A stretch of 64,000 nucleotides of DNA, from positions 1,488,001 through 1,552,000 of the forward strand of contig NZ_CP116968.1 in NCBI RefSeq assembly GCF_032051675.1, read 5' to 3'. The notes under the pieces were generated by a model, which did no database searches, was not told where the DNA came from, and saw only the letters and a program-made list of their open reading frames with translations. Made by a program: the position numbers and the translations under genes. Shown in pieces: positions 18,955 to 27,156 of the stretch. This DNA comes from Candidatus Nitrospira neomarina. Lineage in GTDB: Bacteria > Nitrospirota > Nitrospiria > Nitrospirales > UBA8639. How positions within the stretch are numbered: position 1 is the stretch's first letter; each line of letters starts with the position of its first letter.

Positions 18955-19046
18955 CGTCTTTAACGAACATCACATATCGACAGACCGGCACAAAGTCGGC
19001 CTGCACACAATATCAGGACCTCATCCAGAAAGGTTGCAAAACCGTC

Positions 19047-20804
19047 ATGAAACACGATGCCTCCAACTCACCCACGGCTCCAACGATGAAGGGCTTTTCA
19101 CCCGGCTTTGCCGCTCTTGGCCTTGAAGCGGCGCTGCTGACCACGCTCGAGGCATTAGGATATGAAGAGCCCACCCCCATCCAACGCGAAGCCATTCCAC
19201 CGCTATTGGCCGGAAACGACCTTCTGGGGCGTGCCGCAACCGGAACTGGAAAAACCGCTGCCTTCACGCTTCCCTTGCTCCAGCGTCTTGCCCATTCGCC
19301 CAAGCAGCCACATCCTTCCGCCCTTATTCTCGTGCCCACCCGCGAATTGGCCATACAAGTTTGTGAGGCTGTCCAGCGTTATGGGAAGCAACAGGCCATC
19401 GCCATCCTCGCGGTTTATGGAGGTCAAGCCATCCGACCACAGCTCATCGCGTTGAAACGCGGGGTTGATATCGTTGTGGCGACGCCAGGCCGGGCACTGG
19501 ACCATATCCGGCGCAAAACCCTTCATCTCAAAGACCTTCAGATCGTGGTCCTGGATGAAGCTGATGAGATGCTGAATATGGGGTTCGCGGAAGATCTGGA
19601 TGCCATTCTGAAACAAACGCCGACGACCAGGCAGACCGCACTATTTTCAGCAACCATGCCTCCACGCATTGCATCCATCGCACGACATCATCTACGCAAC
19701 CCCATCGAGATTCAGATCATCAAGGAACCCGTAAAGGCCGGGATGACTCCTCGGGTGCACCAGACGGCCTATCTTGTGGCCAGGCCACATAAAGTGGCAG
19801 CCCTTGCCAGAATCCTGGATATGTCCAGTCCAAAGTCCGCCCTGGTATTTTGCCGAACACGCTTGGAAGTCGATGAGCTGACCTCCATGCTCAACGGCCG
19901 CGGATACCGGGGAGAAGGCCTGCATGGCGGGATGAACCAGGCTCAACGGGATCGGGTGATGCAATCGTTTCGTGCCGGGAAAACCGAGCTGCTTGTTGCA
20001 ACGGACGTGGCGGCCCGCGGTCTGGATATTCCTCACGTATCACACGTCGTGAATTATGATGTCCCGTCCTCTCCCGAAGCCTACGTCCATCGTATCGGAC
20101 GAACCGGACGCGCCGGACGGGCTGGTGAAGCTATCACCCTTGTGGAATCCCGAGAACGCTGGCTGCTGCAAAATATCGAGCGCGTGACCAAATGCAAAGT
20201 CGAGATGGGCACCCTCCCGACGGGGGCCGACCTTCAAGCCAAGCGCCTTGGACAGATTGGCGTTTCTATTCAAGAAATTCTCAAGGCCAACGACTTTGAG
20301 CAGTTCCGAGCCGTCGTCAACACCCTCACCGAAAAATTTGACCCTGCGGATGTCGCCGCAGCCGCCCTTCAATTGGCCTATGGGTCAAAAACAGGTAATC
20401 GGGTGGAAGAGGATATTCCTACAATACGGGACCGGGCACCTGACACATCCCAGACGTCCAGACGGCCAAGGCGAGGGCCATCGGATCTCCCAGACTCTGG
20501 GAGGGTTCTCAGAGGAGGTGGAGGGGGTAGGCCCGCGGGCAGGCGGGAACGTCACCGTCAATCCACAAGCATGGCAACCTTACATGTGAACGCCGGTCGA
20601 ATGGCAGGGGTCCGCACAGGAGATCTGGTCGGTGCCATCGCCAACGAGGCCGGAATTAATTCCAATGTCATTGGCCCCATTAAAGTTTCCGATCAATTCT
20701 CTCTGGTCAAAGTGCCGGAAGAGCATGTCCATGGCATTATCAAGGCTCTGGGCCGGACACGAATTAAAGGGCAAAAAGTCACCATCCGCCTCTATAAGGA
20801 ATAA
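19047..20804 (+). CDS. deaD: DEAD-box ATP-dependent RNA helicase
   Basis: A 585-residue helicase that unwinds RNA in ribosome assembly, mRNA decay or cold adaptation. Motifs in order: Q motif (PTPIQREAIPP), Walker A AATGTGKT, PTRELA, DEADEML, SAT, and HRIGRTGRAGR. An Arg/Gly/Ser-rich linker follows (DTSQTSRRPRRGPSD, then GRVLRGGGGGRPAGRRER). The C-terminal 75 residues form a DbpA-type RNA-binding domain (HVNAGRMAGVRTGDLVGAI). The ATG at 19047 is used; a Met 13 residues later is possible. The structured upstream region suggests post-transcriptional control. Confidence 0.93.
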   Translation: MKHDASNSPTAPTMKGFSPGFAALGLEAALLTTLEALGYEEPTPIQREAIPPLLAGNDLLGRAATGTGKTAAFTLPLLQRLAHSPKQPHPSALILVPTRELAIQVCEAVQRYGKQQAIAILAVYGGQAIRPQLIALKRGVDIVVATPGRALDHIRRKTLHLKDLQIVVLDEADEMLNMGFAEDLDAILKQTPTTRQTALFSATMPPRIASIARHHLRNPIEIQIIKEPVKAGMTPRVHQTAYLVARPHKVAALARILDMSSPKSALVFCRTRLEVDELTSMLNGRGYRGEGLHGGMNQAQRDRVMQSFRAGKTELLVATDVAARGLDIPHVSHVVNYDVPSSPEAYVHRIGRTGRAGRAGEAITLVESRERWLLQNIERVTKCKVEMGTLPTGADLQAKRLGQIGVSIQEILKANDFEQFRAVVNTLTEKFDPADVAAAALQLAYGSKTGNRVEEDIPTIRDRAPDTSQTSRRPRRGPSDLPDSGRVLRGGGGGRPAGRRERHRQSTSMATLHVNAGRMAGVRTGDLVGAIANEAGINSNVIGPIKVSDQFSLVKVPEEHVHGIIKALGRTRIKGQKVTIRLYKE

Positions 20805-20940
20805 GAGATTTCCTGACACCGGCAGTGACGGAATGTTCTCAATAGTGTGCTTAGGCCATACATGATAACTTTAACTAAAAAATAGACATGAAAACCTAAC
20901 ATGGCGTCTGGCTATCTCACTCTGAAATTGAATTTATGCT

Positions 20941-21675
20941 ATGCCTAGTGGTCTGACGATTCTTGATGTGCGTGACCGTATTACCAAAGCCCGGTCGGTC
21001 ACGGTCCTTACCGGTGCGGGAATTTCCGCGGATAGCGGCGTGCCGACGTTTCGCGGACCTGAAGGCTTGTGGAAAAATTACCGGCCGGAAGAACTGGCAT
21101 CGCCCGAAGCCTTTGCCCGTGACCCGAAACTTGTTTGGGAGTGGTATAACTGGCGCCGTGAATTGGTCGCAACCAAACACCCAAACGCGGCACACGAAAC
21201 CATCGTTGAACTGGAACGAAGGATTGAACACTTTTGGCTCATCACGCAGAACGTCGATGGACTTCATGCCCTGGCCGGCTCGCAACGTCTTTCCGAAATC
21301 CATGGCAACATCTGGAAAGTGCGTTGTACGCAATGCAACCGGATTTCGCCGAACCGCGATTTGCCTTTGGTCTATCCACCCATCTGCACGGACTGTTCGG
21401 GGTTATTACGCCCTCATATCGTGTGGTTTGGAGAATCATTGGATCAGGAAGATATGAGCCGCAGTTATCAGGCATTGCAAACTTGTGATATTCTTCTCAT
21501 TATTGGGACGTCAGGCGTGGTTTACCCGGCTGCATCTTTTGCTTCGATTGCCAAAGACGGTGGCGCATTAGTGGTCGAGCTGAATTTGGACCCGACGCCA
21601 AATTCCTCCGTTGTGGACGTGGCCTTTCAAGGCCGTGCGAAAGACCTGGTGCCGCTGTTGCACGGAGTCACCTAA
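20941..21675 (+). CDS. cobB: Sirtuin NAD-dependent protein deacylase
   Basis: Removes acyl groups from protein lysines using NAD+. It has GAGISADSGVPTFRG (25-39), QNVDGLH, catalytic His H121 in EIHGN, and four zinc cysteines at C129, C132, C149 and C152. The Y69-x-x-R72 motif (WYNWRR) is the one that recognises succinyl or malonyl groups in SIRT5 and CobB, so desuccinylase activity is likely. The length of 244 residues is normal. In this position it may act on local metabolism, but nothing ties it to the sulfur genes that follow. Confidence 0.93.
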   Translation: MPSGLTILDVRDRITKARSVTVLTGAGISADSGVPTFRGPEGLWKNYRPEELASPEAFARDPKLVWEWYNWRRELVATKHPNAAHETIVELERRIEHFWLITQNVDGLHALAGSQRLSEIHGNIWKVRCTQCNRISPNRDLPLVYPPICTDCSGLLRPHIVWFGESLDQEDMSRSYQALQTCDILLIIGTSGVVYPAASFASIAKDGGALVVELNLDPTPNSSVVDVAFQGRAKDLVPLLHGVT

Positions 21676-21759
21676 TCGCGGCATTTCTTGACTCCCTTCA
21701 TGGGGGTTTGTTACGTTTTTTTGTTTAGGGATTCTCAGTACTTACGTTTGGAGCACGGT

Positions 21760-21960
21760 ATGCAATTGACGATCAATGGGAAACCTGAAACCCTGGAGGT
21801 TTCGACGGTGCTGGACGTTTTGAAAACCAAAGATATTGACCCGCAACTCGTTGCGGTAGAACTGAATACGCAGATGGTTGATCAGGAGCAACTAGGAACC
21901 ACCTCCATTAAAGATGGCGATAAACTGGAGTTTTTGTTTTTCATGGGCGGTGGCGTGTGA
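21760..21960 (+). CDS. ThiS-like sulfur carrier with C-terminal GGGV
   Basis: A 66-residue ubiquitin-fold sulfur carrier: MQLTINGKPETLEV, VAVELNTQMV and IKDGDKLEFLFFMGGGV. Carriers of this kind normally end in Gly-Gly, which is adenylated and converted to a thiocarboxylate. Here a Val follows three Gly residues, so the carrier may need proteolytic trimming first. Start ATG 21760 has GGAG seven bases upstream. The last codons overlap the start of cysteine synthase (GTGA), so the two are translated together, which suggests that the carrier donates sulfur for cysteine synthesis rather than thiamine. Confidence 0.85.
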   Translation: MQLTINGKPETLEVSTVLDVLKTKDIDPQLVAVELNTQMVDQEQLGTTSIKDGDKLEFLFFMGGGV

Positions 21961-22886
21961 GTGCCGCATTTCTTCGGAATATTACGGATGGCATCGGGCA
22001 TACTCCGTTAGTACGATTAAACCGGCTTTCCCCTCCAGGCGGGGCCATCATTTATGGGAAGGCGGAGTTTTACAATCCGGGCGGCAGCGTGAAAGACCGC
22101 ATCTGCCTGAATATGATTGATGAGGCAGAGCAGAAGGGACTACTCAAGCCGGGCGGCACCATCGTGGAACCCACCAGCGGCAATACCGGCATCGGGTTAG
22201 CTTTGGTGTCTGCGGTTCGGGGGTATAAACTTATTCTCGTCATGCCGGAAGGGATGAGCCTGGAACGGGCCAGTCTGCTCTCCTCGTATGGTGCGCAATT
22301 GGTGTTGACTCCCGCTCGGGAAGGAATGCGCGGATCAATTAAAGAAGCAGAGAGTATTTTGGACCAAAATCCCGAATACTTCATGCCGAACCAGTTTTCT
22401 AATCCGGCCAATCCAGCCATGCATCGAAAGACCACGGCGTTGGAAATCTGGGAAGCCTTGGATGGAAAGGTGGATGCATTCGTGGCGGCAGTGGGCACCG
22501 GCGGAACGATTACCGGCTGTGGAGAACTGTTTAAAGAAAAAAATCCCTCGGTCAAGGTGATTGCGCTAGAACCAGCCGGCTCTCCCGTTTTATCCGGAGG
22601 AGAACCCGGGCCACACCGAATCCAAGGGATCGGCGCAGGCTTCGTCCCCAAGGTGCTGAATCGCTCACTCATTGATGAAATTATGACTGTGACTGATGAA
22701 GAGGCCTACCAAACTACGAAGCAACTTGCCAGGAAGGAAGGGCTCCTGGTGGGAATTTCTGCTGGAGCCAATGTATTTGCCGCTCAAAAAGTCGCGGAAT
22801 CCTTAGGGCCGAATAAAAATGTGGTGACCATTCTCTGCGATACAGGTGAACGATATCTGAGTATCGAGAAATATTTCAATATTTAG
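21957..22886 (+). CDS. cysM: Cysteine synthase (CysM/CysK family)
   Basis: PLP enzyme that builds cysteine from an activated serine and a sulfur donor. PLP is bound by K46 in NPGGSVKDR; TSGNTGIGLA and GTGGTITG hold the substrate and PLP phosphate. The length of 309 residues fits the family. It starts with GTG overlapping the stop codon of the ThiS-like gene. In Mycobacterium CysM uses O-phosphoserine and the thiocarboxylated carrier CysO; the coupling seen here supports a similar donor, although the acceptor specificity cannot be read from the sequence by eye. Confidence 0.93.
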   Translation: MSAAFLRNITDGIGHTPLVRLNRLSPPGGAIIYGKAEFYNPGGSVKDRICLNMIDEAEQKGLLKPGGTIVEPTSGNTGIGLALVSAVRGYKLILVMPEGMSLERASLLSSYGAQLVLTPAREGMRGSIKEAESILDQNPEYFMPNQFSNPANPAMHRKTTALEIWEALDGKVDAFVAAVGTGGTITGCGELFKEKNPSVKVIALEPAGSPVLSGGEPGPHRIQGIGAGFVPKVLNRSLIDEIMTVTDEEAYQTTKQLARKEGLLVGISAGANVFAAQKVAESLGPNKNVVTILCDTGERYLSIEKYFNI

Positions 22887-22976
22887 GGGATTTCCACTGA
22901 ACCCTTTCCATGAAGGAAGAGCCAAGATGAGGAGGAGCACATAACGCCCCTCTCTCAAACAAGATAAAGAAGTTTA

Positions 22977-23003
22977 CGATATGCCAGGGCATATCGGCTT
23001 TTT
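22977..23003 (+). terminator. Intrinsic terminator after cysteine synthase
   Basis: An eight-base-pair stem (CGATATGC/GCATATCG) with a CAGG loop is followed by GGCTTTTT. It separates the carrier/cysteine synthase pair from the next sulfur-transfer genes. Confidence 0.82.
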
Positions 23004-23105
23004 GAAAAAAATTTTCATGGCCAAGAATTATTTTTGAATATCAACACGCCTCATTCTCCTCTAATGTGGGGATGACCCCATACACCGTCAAAGGTCAGAG
23101 ATCAT

Positions 23106-23936
23106 ATGAGTTTCACAGAAGATCAGATTACCCGTTATAGCCGACACATTTTACTACCCGAAATGGGCGGCAAGGGTCAGAAAAAGTTATCGCAGGCCAA
23201 AGTCTTTATCGTTGGAGCTGGAGGTCTAGGAAGCCCTGTCGCCTATTACCTTGCCGCAGCCGGCATTGGCACTATTGGATTGATTGATAGTGATGTGGTG
23301 GATCTTTCCAACCTTCAACGACAAATTCTTCATCATACTCCGGATGTAGGACGGTCCAAGGTGCTTTCGGCCAAAGAAAAAATTCTGGCGTTAAACCCTG
23401 ATGTCCAGGTCAACATGCATGAAGAACGATTGACGTCTCGCAATGCTCGAGACCTGATCAGCCAATACGATATCGTTATCGATGGCGTCGACAACTTCCC
23501 GGCAAAATTTTTGATCAATGACGCCTGTTATATGGAGAATAAGCCCCTCGTCCATGGCGGAATCCTCCGGTTTGAAGGACGGGTCTTCACTATTATTCCC
23601 AATCAATCCGCCTGCTACCGTTGTATTTTCAAAAATCCTCCGCCCGCCGGCGTGGTTCCTACCTGCCAGGAGGCCGGAATCATTGGAGTCGTTGCGGGAA
23701 TTATCGGGACCATTCAGGCCACAGAGGCCATGAAACTCATCCTCAACATTGGAACGCCATTGACGAACCGCATCCTGGATTTTGACGCACGCACCACCGC
23801 GTTTCGAGAAATTCGCGTCAAACGGAATCCTTCCTGTGCACTTTGCGGCCCAAATCCTTCGTTGACGGAGCTCATCGACTATGAACAAGAGGCGTGCCAA
23901 CTTCAACCATCGGCTACAACGCTAACCAACGGATAA
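23106..23936 (+). CDS. E1-like sulfur-carrier adenylyltransferase (MoeB/ThiF family), copy 1
   Basis: A 276-residue enzyme that adenylates the C-terminus of ubiquitin-like sulfur carriers. The ATP-binding GAGGLGSP is at residues 37-44, the zinc ligands are C170/C173 and C244/C247, and a conserved Cys, C187 in VPTCQEAG, is the likely catalytic one. No rhodanese domain follows, unlike MoeZ, so the sulfur source must be a separate protein. It is closely related to the second copy at 25732: 59 of the first 80 residues are the same by my count. It precedes the threonine synthase homologue by 31 bases. Confidence 0.93.
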   Translation: MSFTEDQITRYSRHILLPEMGGKGQKKLSQAKVFIVGAGGLGSPVAYYLAAAGIGTIGLIDSDVVDLSNLQRQILHHTPDVGRSKVLSAKEKILALNPDVQVNMHEERLTSRNARDLISQYDIVIDGVDNFPAKFLINDACYMENKPLVHGGILRFEGRVFTIIPNQSACYRCIFKNPPPAGVVPTCQEAGIIGVVAGIIGTIQATEAMKLILNIGTPLTNRILDFDARTTAFREIRVKRNPSCALCGPNPSLTELIDYEQEACQLQPSATTLTNG

Positions 23937-23967
23937 ACCCCACCGGTTAAGAGGGGAGGATGATGCT

Positions 23968-25206
23968 ATGAAAAAAATGCAAGCTCTGGTGTGTCGGGAG
24001 TGCGGGAAAGAATATCCTACCCAGGATATTCATGTATGCGAATTATGCTTTGGACCACTGGAAGTCAAATACGATTATGCCGCCATCAAACAGGTCATGA
24101 CGCGTGACAAGATTGCATCCGGTCCTCACAGCCTTTGGCGATATGTGGATCTCCTCCCCGTGGAAGGCACGAATTTCATCGGTCTTCATGCCGGATTTAC
24201 TCCGCTGGTTCACGCCAAAAACCTTGGAGCATTCCTCGGACTGGACAACCTGTACATTAAAAATGATTGCGTCAATCATCCAACGCTGTCGTTTAAAGAT
24301 CGCGTGGTGGCCATTGCCTTAACTCGAGCCAGAGAACTGGGATTTGAAACAGTCGCCTGTGCCTCAACCGGCAATCTGGCAAATTCCGTGTCGGCCCATG
24401 CAGCCTCCGCAGGGATGAAATGCTATGTGTTTATTCCCGGTGACCTGGAAGCCGCGAAGGTGCTGGGGAATTTGATTTATCGTCCCAATGTCGTGGAAAT
24501 TGAAGGAAACTATGATGATGTCAATCGACTTTGCAGCGAAATCGCGGGAGAACGTCACTGGGCATTCGTCAACATCAACATCCGCCCCTATTATGCTGAA
24601 GGCTCAAAAACCTTGGCTTTTGAAACAGTCGAGCAATTAGGGTGGCGGGCTCCGGATCAGGTCGTGGTGCCCATGGCTTCGGGCTCCTTGCTCACGAAAA
24701 TTTGGAAAGGGCTCAAAGAATTTGAGAAGTTGGGCCTCGTGGATTCGGTGAAGACCAAGGTAAACGGGGCGCAAGCAGAGGGCTGCTCCCCCATTGCCAC
24801 GGCATTTCGTGAGAATCGGGATTTTTTTAAACCGGTGAAGCCACACACTATTGCCAAATCACTGGCCATCGGCAATCCGGCGGATGGATATTATGCCTTA
24901 AAAACCGCCGCGGAAAGTCAGGGGGCCATGGAGGCCGTCACCGATGATGAAATAGTGGAGAGCATTAAACTTCTGGCTCAAACCGAAGGGATTTTTGCTG
25001 AAACCGCCGGGGGGGTCACCATCGGCGTCCTTCGCAAATTGGTAAAACAAGGGCGCATTCAAAAAAATGATGTGACTGTGGCCTACATTACCGGTAACGG
25101 ACTGAAAACCCAGGAAGCGGTCGTCGATTCCGTTGGACGCCCATTTCGCATCCCACCCAGTCTCAGTCACTTTATTAAGACTTTTGCCATAGAGGAGTCA
25201 GCATGA
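23968..25206 (+). CDS. thrC: Threonine synthase family PLP enzyme
   Basis: A 412-residue fold-type II PLP enzyme. An N-terminal zinc ribbon (CRECGKEY and CELC, residues 9-30) comes first; the PLP lysine is in TLSFKDRV, and the phosphate loop is in ASTGNLANSVSAHAA. Threonine synthase converts phosphohomoserine to threonine. Because its stop overlaps the start of the sulfur-carrier gene (ATGA), it may instead, or in addition, take sulfur from the carrier to make homocysteine from phosphohomoserine; this is an inference from context. GGGAGG about nine bases before the ATG supports the start. Confidence 0.85.
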   Translation: MKKMQALVCRECGKEYPTQDIHVCELCFGPLEVKYDYAAIKQVMTRDKIASGPHSLWRYVDLLPVEGTNFIGLHAGFTPLVHAKNLGAFLGLDNLYIKNDCVNHPTLSFKDRVVAIALTRARELGFETVACASTGNLANSVSAHAASAGMKCYVFIPGDLEAAKVLGNLIYRPNVVEIEGNYDDVNRLCSEIAGERHWAFVNINIRPYYAEGSKTLAFETVEQLGWRAPDQVVVPMASGSLLTKIWKGLKEFEKLGLVDSVKTKVNGAQAEGCSPIATAFRENRDFFKPVKPHTIAKSLAIGNPADGYYALKTAAESQGAMEAVTDDEIVESIKLLAQTEGIFAETAGGVTIGVLRKLVKQGRIQKNDVTVAYITGNGLKTQEAVVDSVGRPFRIPPSLSHFIKTFAIEESA

Positions 25207-25478
25207 TTAAGGTCAGAATTCCCACTCCCTTGCGCCCCATGACCGGAGGAAAAAGCGAGGTGGAAATAGCAGGGAACACGGTGTCGGAAATTATTGACAA
25301 CCTGGGGTCTGCCCATCCCGGCATTAAGGAACGAGTCTATGATGAACAGGGAGAGGTACGACGGTTCATCAATATCTACGTCAACGAGGAAGATATTCGG
25401 TTTTTGACCGGCAAGGACACCCCACTGAAAGACGGAGATGAAGTCTCCATCATCCCCGCAATCGCAGGAGGTTCATGA
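25203..25478 (+). CDS. MoaD/CysO-like sulfur carrier ending in GGS
   Basis: A 91-residue ubiquitin-fold protein. VRIPTPLRPMTGG, VSEIIDNLGSAHPGIKERV and LKDGDEVSIIPAIAGGS follow the CysO pattern. The C-terminus is GGS, so one Ser masks the diglycine needed for thiocarboxylation. In Wolinella the HcyS carrier is likewise made with an extra residue that a JAMM protease removes. A JAMM protease gene lies at the end of this operon. The gene overlaps the upstream threonine synthase homologue by four bases and the NIL gene by one to four bases. Confidence 0.88.
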   Translation: MIKVRIPTPLRPMTGGKSEVEIAGNTVSEIIDNLGSAHPGIKERVYDEQGEVRRFINIYVNEEDIRFLTGKDTPLKDGDEVSIIPAIAGGS

Positions 25479-25717
25479 TGGCCAAACTACGCTTTCACAT
25501 TCGCTATCCCGAAGATAAAATTCCTTCTCCCATCCTGTATGAAATCGGACAGGAATACCAGGTGGTGCCCAGTATTCGACGTGCCGATGTCCGTGAGACG
25601 ACCGGATGGATGGATGTGGAATTTTCTGGAGAAACGGATGAAATTGACCGGGCTATTCAGGGTCTTCGTCAAAAAGGCTGCATGGTAGATCCAATTGAAC
25701 TGAACGTCGTTGAATAA
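25478..25717 (+). CDS. NIL-domain protein
   Basis: A 79-residue ferredoxin-like NIL domain (AKLRFHIRYPEDKIPSPILYEIG, then VRETTGWMDVEFSGETDEIDRAIQGLRQKGC). NIL domains also occur at the C-terminus of methionine ABC importers and in the homocysteine biosynthesis proteins of methanogens, so sulfur amino acid binding or sulfur relay is a reasonable guess. One Cys, in QKGCMV, could carry sulfur. The second of two adjacent ATG codons is chosen because AGGAGG is six bases before it but only three before the first. Confidence 0.85.
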   Translation: MAKLRFHIRYPEDKIPSPILYEIGQEYQVVPSIRRADVRETTGWMDVEFSGETDEIDRAIQGLRQKGCMVDPIELNVVE

Positions 25718-25731
25718 GGATTTCGCTTCTC

Positions 25732-26532
25732 ATGGAATTTACTGAATCTCAAATCCAGCGTTACAGCCGTCAGATCATTCTGTCGGAAGTGGGTGGCAAA
25801 GGACAGAAAAAGTTACAGGATGCCAAAATCCTGGTGATTGGAGCAGGAGGGCTTGGTTCTCCGGCAGCTCTGTATCTGGCTGCGGCCGGAATAGGAACCT
25901 TAGGTCTGACTGATGGCGATGTCGTAGACTTATCCAATCTGCAACGGCAAATTTTGCATACAACCGACCGGATAGGTGTTTCAAAGGTTGAATCCGGCAG
26001 AACATTATTGTCAGCCCTCAATCCTGAAACCACACTCAAGCTGTATCCCGAACACGTAAGCGCCACCAATATCCTCTCCTTAATTGAAGCCTATGACATC
26101 ATATTGGACGGATCAGACAATTTTTCCACACGTTTTCTCGTCAATGATGCCTGTTTTTTTGCGAAAAGGACACTGATTTCAGGAAGCATTTTTCGCTTTG
26201 AAGGACAATTAGCCACCATCAAGCCTCATGAAGGATTTCCCTGTTATCGCTGTTTATATCCAGAGCCTCCCCCCGCCGGCCTTGTGCCAAATTGTCAAGA
26301 AGCCGGGGTGTTAGGCGTGTTAGCCGGGACCATTGGAGTTTTGCAGGCCAATGAAGCTATTAAAGAAGTCCTTGGTCTTGGAGAAAGTTTGGCCAAACAT
26401 CTTCTTCTCTACGATGCCCTGGATATGACATTCAGAAAGGTTGGTCGCCCAAAATCTCCAGACTGTCCTCTTTGTGGACCTCATCCCACAATCACCAAAC
26501 TTGTGGAACAGGAAGTCTCCTGTAGCATATAG
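25732..26532 (+). CDS. E1-like sulfur-carrier adenylyltransferase (MoeB/ThiF family), copy 2
   Basis: A 266-residue paralogue of the enzyme at 23106. GAGGLGSP is at residues 37-44, zinc ligands are C171/C174 and C245/C248, and the candidate catalytic Cys is C188 in VPNCQEAG. It lies directly between the MoaD-like/NIL pair and the JAMM protease, so its natural partner is the GGS-ending carrier. No rhodanese domain is present. With two E1 enzymes and two carriers, a one-to-one pairing is plausible but not shown. Confidence 0.93.
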   Translation: MEFTESQIQRYSRQIILSEVGGKGQKKLQDAKILVIGAGGLGSPAALYLAAAGIGTLGLTDGDVVDLSNLQRQILHTTDRIGVSKVESGRTLLSALNPETTLKLYPEHVSATNILSLIEAYDIILDGSDNFSTRFLVNDACFFAKRTLISGSIFRFEGQLATIKPHEGFPCYRCLYPEPPPAGLVPNCQEAGVLGVLAGTIGVLQANEAIKEVLGLGESLAKHLLLYDALDMTFRKVGRPKSPDCPLCGPHPTITKLVEQEVSCSI

Positions 26533-26536
26533 GTCC

Positions 26537-27046
26537 ATGCTTGCCATTCCGTCCAGCATCATCAACAATATGATTCTTCATGCCCGGGAGCTAGCTCCCC
26601 ATGAATGTTGCGGCATTCTCTCAGGAACAGAAAATACCATCGCCGAGGACTATCGCATTACCAATATTCTGGCTGAGTTATCAGAACAGGATCTGACACG
26701 CTTTGACGGAGCCAAATTGTCCGACCTGCAACGCTTATCGCCGGAGGAGCGAGCGGATATCGCCTTTCAGATGGATGCCAGGGAAATGGCCATGGCTCAG
26801 CGGGACATTCGTTCAAAAAATCTTAATCTGTTAGGTTTTTACCATTCCCACACCTTTAGTCCGGCTAGGCCATCTCAAACGGATATTACTATTGCCATGG
26901 AATTTGAAAGCTACCGAGCCAAACTCCACCTCCCGGAACCGTTTCACTTGATTATTTCCCTAGAGCATACGGATCAACCCGTAGTCCGGGCCTATAAAAT
27001 CCAGGAATCCAAAGCCACAGAAGTTCCCATCCATACCTTGCCCTAA
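26537..27046 (+). CDS. JAMM/M67 metalloprotease (Mec+-like)
   Basis: A 169-residue zinc protease of the JAMM family. The motif is complete: E23 in PHECCGIL, H103 and H105 in FYHSHTF, S113 and D116 in RPSQTD. In Mycobacterium, Mec+ releases cysteine from the CysO-cysteine adduct; in Wolinella, HcyD trims the carrier HcyS. Either job fits this operon, and the non-standard carrier termini favour trimming. The ATG at 26537, four bases after the E1 stop, is chosen because the family similarity begins there. Confidence 0.9.
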   Translation: MLAIPSSIINNMILHARELAPHECCGILSGTENTIAEDYRITNILAELSEQDLTRFDGAKLSDLQRLSPEERADIAFQMDAREMAMAQRDIRSKNLNLLGFYHSHTFSPARPSQTDITIAMEFESYRAKLHLPEPFHLIISLEHTDQPVVRAYKIQESKATEVPIHTLP

Positions 27047-27156
27047 GTGGTGTCCTCCCAATCATGCCTGCAATTTTTATTGGAAAGAGCATAGACTTAC
27101 ACCCGAGATCTTGAGATAATGAGAAAGGCTTCTCAAAGCAACAAGAGGAGAAAATT

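Larger units (their letters stand above)
18500..19046. other. Gene-free, structured interval upstream of DEAD-box helicase
   Basis: About 550 bases with no supportable gene. The right half, from 18780, holds at least three strong hairpins: 18782-18803 (perfect nine-base-pair stem), a CGACC/GGGTCG stem near 18855-18875, and 18924-18954 with a T-rich tail. This suggests a structured leader or a small RNA before the helicase gene. Confidence 0.55.

Noticed and set aside
18567-19006. Two short minus-strand open frames (18567-18788 and 18785-19006)
   Set aside because: No ribosome-binding sites, unlikely compositions, and the second overlaps the strong hairpins.
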